22,483 nucleotides of DNA from an uncultured Actinomycetes bacterium (GTDB taxonomy: Bacteria > Actinomycetota > Thermoleophilia > Solirubrobacterales > Solirubrobacteraceae): contig CALAQT010000458.1 in NCBI GenBank assembly GCA_937888775.1, positions 1 through 22,483 of the forward strand, in the 5' to 3' direction. The position numbers and the translations under genes were made by a program. Of the stretch, positions 20,147-22,483 are shown piece by piece; position 1 is the stretch's first letter, and the number at the start of each line of letters is the position of its first letter. Under the pieces are notes generated by a model. It saw nothing but the letters and a program-made list of their open reading frames with translations. It was not told where the DNA came from and searched no databases.

Positions 20147-22483
20147 GAGCGCAGCACCTCCCCGTCAGGGTCGTAGAACGGCCTTGTCTGGATCTCCGCG
20201 TGGTAAGTATGTCCCTCGTCGGAGATCGTGATCTGGGCGCCGTCGCGGGCCAGCGCCCCGGGAACCCAGGCCATCCCGATCACCCGGTCGAGCACCGGCG
20301 AGTGGCGCGAGCTGGTCACCTGCCCGACGGGCTCGCCCTGGTCATCGACGACGACCGAGCCCTCGGTGGGGACGTGTCCGTTGGCCGAGGTGAACCCGAC
20401 CAGCGAGGTGACGGGAGTCTCCTGGGAGTAATGCTCGAGCGCCCACTTGCCGATGTAGTCCTGCTCCTTGTCGAGCTTGACGATCCAGGGCATCGCGGCA
20501 CCGAACGGGGTCGATTCCGAATCCGTGTCCTGGCCCACCAGGATGTGCATCTTCTGCAGGCGCAGGATCCGCTGCGGCTCTAAGCCGAACGGCCGCAGCC
20601 CGAACGGCTTGCCGGCCGCCAGCAGGGCATCCCAGACATGCTCGCCGTAGGCGGCGGAGAAATGGATCTCATAGCCCACCTCGCCGACGAATCCGATCCT
20701 CAGAATCAGGCACGGCACACCGGCGATCTCGGCGTGCTTGGCGTCCAGGTATGAGAAGGCCTCGTTGGAGCAGTCCAGGTCGGTGACCTCGCGCATGATC
20801 TCCCGGGCGCGGGGGCCGGCCAGGTTGACGGCGCTCACGCCCTGGGTCAGATCCGTGAGGGCCACCTTCATGCCCCAGTCGGCCAGCCACCAGGAGAACC
20901 ACTCCTCCACCGCGCCCGCCCCGCTGGAGGTGGTGGTCACGTAGAAGGTGTCGTCGTCGATCCGGCAGACCGTGCCGTCGTCGACGATCCGCCCGGCATC
21001 GGAGCTGATCACCCCGTAGCGGATCCGTCCCGGTTTGAGGTTGGAGAACCGGTTCGGGTACATCGTGTCCAGGAACTCGCCCGCATCGGGGCCGCGCACG
21101 AGCAGCTTGCCCAGCGTGGAGACGTCGATCAGCCCGGCGGCCCGGTTGACGCTCAGCGCCTCGCCCTGCGGATCGCCATAGTCATAGGCGCGACGCCAGT
21201 CGCCGGCCCATTTGACGTTCGCGCTCAGCTCACGGTGACGGCCGTGAATCGACGAACGCTTGGCCGGCTCCACCGGCCGGCCGCCCAGAATCCCCATCGG
21301 TACCGAGACCCACGGCGGCCGTGCCGTCGTGGTCCCGACGTCGGCCAGGCTCTGGCCGTTGCACTGAGCCATCAGCCGGACGGCCGGCAGCTGGCACATC
21401 CGGCCCTGGCAGGGCCCCATCGTCACGGTCGTGTAGCGCTTGGACAGCTCGATCGAGTCGTAGCCCTCGTCGATTGAGAGCTTGACGTCCTTGCTGGTGA
21501 CGTCCTCGCACAGGCAAGCAAAGCACTTGCCGCGACCGGCGCCGCTGACCGGAGGCGGTACGGCCACCGCCGGACTCCCGTCGCGCAGCGCCGCCAGGCG
21601 CTCGCGCAAGTCCTGCTCGGTGGTCTGCGATTCCCCATCGCCGAGGCCGATCGCGTGGGCGGCCTGCAGGCCCGCCAGCTCCCCGGAGCATTCGATCGCC
21701 TCGGTGCCGAGCACGCCCGTCAGCTCACCGGCAGCCTTGAGACCATCGGGCAGCTGGGCCAGCGCGAAATGTCCCAGCCGCTCGTCGTAGGCGCTCTGGG
21801 CTCCGGCCGCCAGCAGCAACGAGGTGGCCGGAATCGCGCCGCCGGAGACGATCACCAGATCGCATTCGTACTTGCGCTCGCCGGCCGCCCCGCCCCGTCC
21901 GTCGACGGGTGCGATCACCGCCGAGCTGACCGCCTTCTTGCCGGCGGCCTCGATCACCGTGTGGCCCGCGAACACCGCAATGCCCGAGCGCCGCAGCGAC
22001 GCCGCCGCCTCGCTCGTCTGCGGTCGCAGGTCGGCGACGGCGACGATCTCCACGCCCGCGGCCCGCAGCTCCTGTGCGGCGACCAGGCCGCGATCCGACG
22101 TGGTGGCGATCACCGCCCGCATCCCGGGGCTGACGGCGTAGAGGGACACCAGGCGCCGAGCGCCGTCGGCGAGCATCACGCCCGGCAGATCGTTGCCGGC
22201 GAACACCAGCGGCTGCTCGATCGTGCCGGTGGCGAAAACATGATGGCGTGCGCGCACCTGGTGCAGCGTGTCTTCCTGCCAGACCGGGACCATCCCGTCG
22301 AAGTAGGCCAGGGCCGGCGCGCGGGAGAGGATCTCGACTCCCGCCGCGCGGGCCTTCAGGGCCAGCGCGGCGACGCGGTTGCGTTGGGGGCCGATCAGCA
22401 TCCGGCCGCCGGGCTCGGGTCCCTCGTCGGCCATGACCACATCGGCGCCGAGCCGCGCGGCGGCGGCGGCGGCGGCCAGCCCC
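20143..22483 (-). CDS. soxA: Sarcosine oxidase alpha subunit-like protein with intact BFD-type cysteines (N-terminus beyond window)
   Basis: About 779 C-terminal residues of a protein of roughly 950-1000 are present; the frame runs off the edge as GLAAAAAAARLGAD, part of the NAD(P)-binding fold. Domains in order: nucleotide-disulphide oxidoreductase fold (GGRMLIGPQRN to the DLVIVSGGAIPATSLLL region), a BFD-like segment with CFACLCEDVTSKD and MGPCQGRMC, then an aminomethyltransferase/THF domain with RIRYGVISSDAGRIVDDG and GFVGEVGYEIHF. Classical SoxA, as I recall it, lacks these cysteines; here C-x2-C-x-C and C-x4-C are complete (codons 21523-21508 and 21411-21394), as in proline dehydrogenase and cyanide synthase relatives. 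It should bind NAD+ and a [2Fe-2S] cluster and make methylene-THF. It is the most upstream visible gene of the operon, and no soxD is seen. Confidence 0.9.
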   Translation of the reverse strand, partial: GLAAAAAAARLGADVVMADEGPEPGGRMLIGPQRNRVAALALKARAAGVEILSRAPALAYFDGMVPVWQEDTLHQVRARHHVFATGTIEQPLVFAGNDLPGVMLADGARRLVSLYAVSPGMRAVIATTSDRGLVAAQELRAAGVEIVAVADLRPQTSEAAASLRRSGIAVFAGHTVIEAAGKKAVSSAVIAPVDGRGGAAGERKYECDLVIVSGGAIPATSLLLAAGAQSAYDERLGHFALAQLPDGLKAAGELTGVLGTEAIECSGELAGLQAAHAIGLGDGESQTTEQDLRERLAALRDGSPAVAVPPPVSGAGRGKCFACLCEDVTSKDVKLSIDEGYDSIELSKRYTTVTMGPCQGRMCQLPAVRLMAQCNGQSLADVGTTTARPPWVSVPMGILGGRPVEPAKRSSIHGRHRELSANVKWAGDWRRAYDYGDPQGEALSVNRAAGLIDVSTLGKLLVRGPDAGEFLDTMYPNRFSNLKPGRIRYGVISSDAGRIVDDGTVCRIDDDTFYVTTTSSGAGAVEEWFSWWLADWGMKVALTDLTQGVSAVNLAGPRAREIMREVTDLDCSNEAFSYLDAKHAEIAGVPCLILRIGFVGEVGYEIHFSAAYGEHVWDALLAAGKPFGLRPFGLEPQRILRLQKMHILVGQDTDSESTPFGAAMPWIVKLDKEQDYIGKWALEHYSQETPVTSLVGFTSANGHVPTEGSVVVDDQGEPVGQVTSSRHSPVLDRVIGMAWVPGALARDGAQITISDEGHTYHAEIQTRPFYDPDGEVLRS

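Noticed and set aside
1..22483. Mobile element, prophage or tRNA-associated island boundaries
   Set aside because: No integrase, transposase, tRNA gene or direct-repeat attachment pair could be identified by eye, and composition looks even across the window.

Overview
The window is a gene-dense, very GC-rich stretch with strongly GC-biased third codon positions. Its family content (IclR and HutC-type GntR regulators, DUF6629-like and DUF5995-like proteins, actinobacterial-style glnT-glxBCD and sarcosine-oxidase genes) points to a soil-type actinobacterium. Thermoleophilia/Solirubrobacterales is my best guess, but that is inference. No rRNA, tRNA, CRISPR array, transposase or phage gene was found.

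Layout. (1) 1-1443: the C-terminal end of an APC amino-acid permease and a universal stress protein on +, then a long hairpin facing a small zinc-ribbon membrane protein on -. (2) 1051-6808, minus strand: an apparent operon glnT/gmaS-like glutamine synthetase, glxB (class II amidotransferase), glxC (GXGXG domain), glxD (FMN/Fe-S glutamate-synthase core), an unrecognised 149-residue protein and the zinc-ribbon protein. (3) 6809-7129: divergent promoter region with a good promoter for each side. (4) 7130-11591: a SoxB-like FAD oxidoreductase, an IclR regulator, a GntR/HutC regulator and a D-2-hydroxyacid (glyoxylate/hydroxypyruvate) dehydrogenase. (5) 11783-15770: unrelated-looking genes (DUF6629 membrane protein, atypical SDR, DUF5995 protein, small conserved hypothetical, NmrA-type NAD(P)-binding protein). 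(6) 15767-22483, minus strand: a tightly overlapping operon soxA (cut by the window end), soxG, soxB, fhs, fchA.

How they may work together. The glnT-glxBCD set corresponds to gamma-glutamylmethylamide synthetase plus the three-part N-methylglutamate synthase (gmaS-mgsABC). The sox set is homologous both to heterotetrameric sarcosine oxidase and to N-methylglutamate dehydrogenase (mgd). Fhs and FchA handle the one-carbon unit that the THF-binding domain of the alpha subunit would release as methylene-THF. The simplest reading is a methylated-amine (methylamine and/or sarcosine) scavenging island: methyl-N to N-methylglutamate or sarcosine, oxidative demethylation onto tetrahydrofolate, then oxidation to formate with ATP recovery. 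The delta subunit (soxD/mgdB) and a FolD-type dehydrogenase are not in the window. The alpha subunit retains a five-cysteine BFD-like motif that I recall being lost in classical sarcosine oxidase.

Non-coding structure of note: a dispersed about 64-bp intergenic repeat in two copies 9 kb apart (3469-3531 inverted, 12542-12605), a 13-bp tandem array (8441-8531), an 18-bp-arm hairpin (1006-1052), and several operator-like palindromes.
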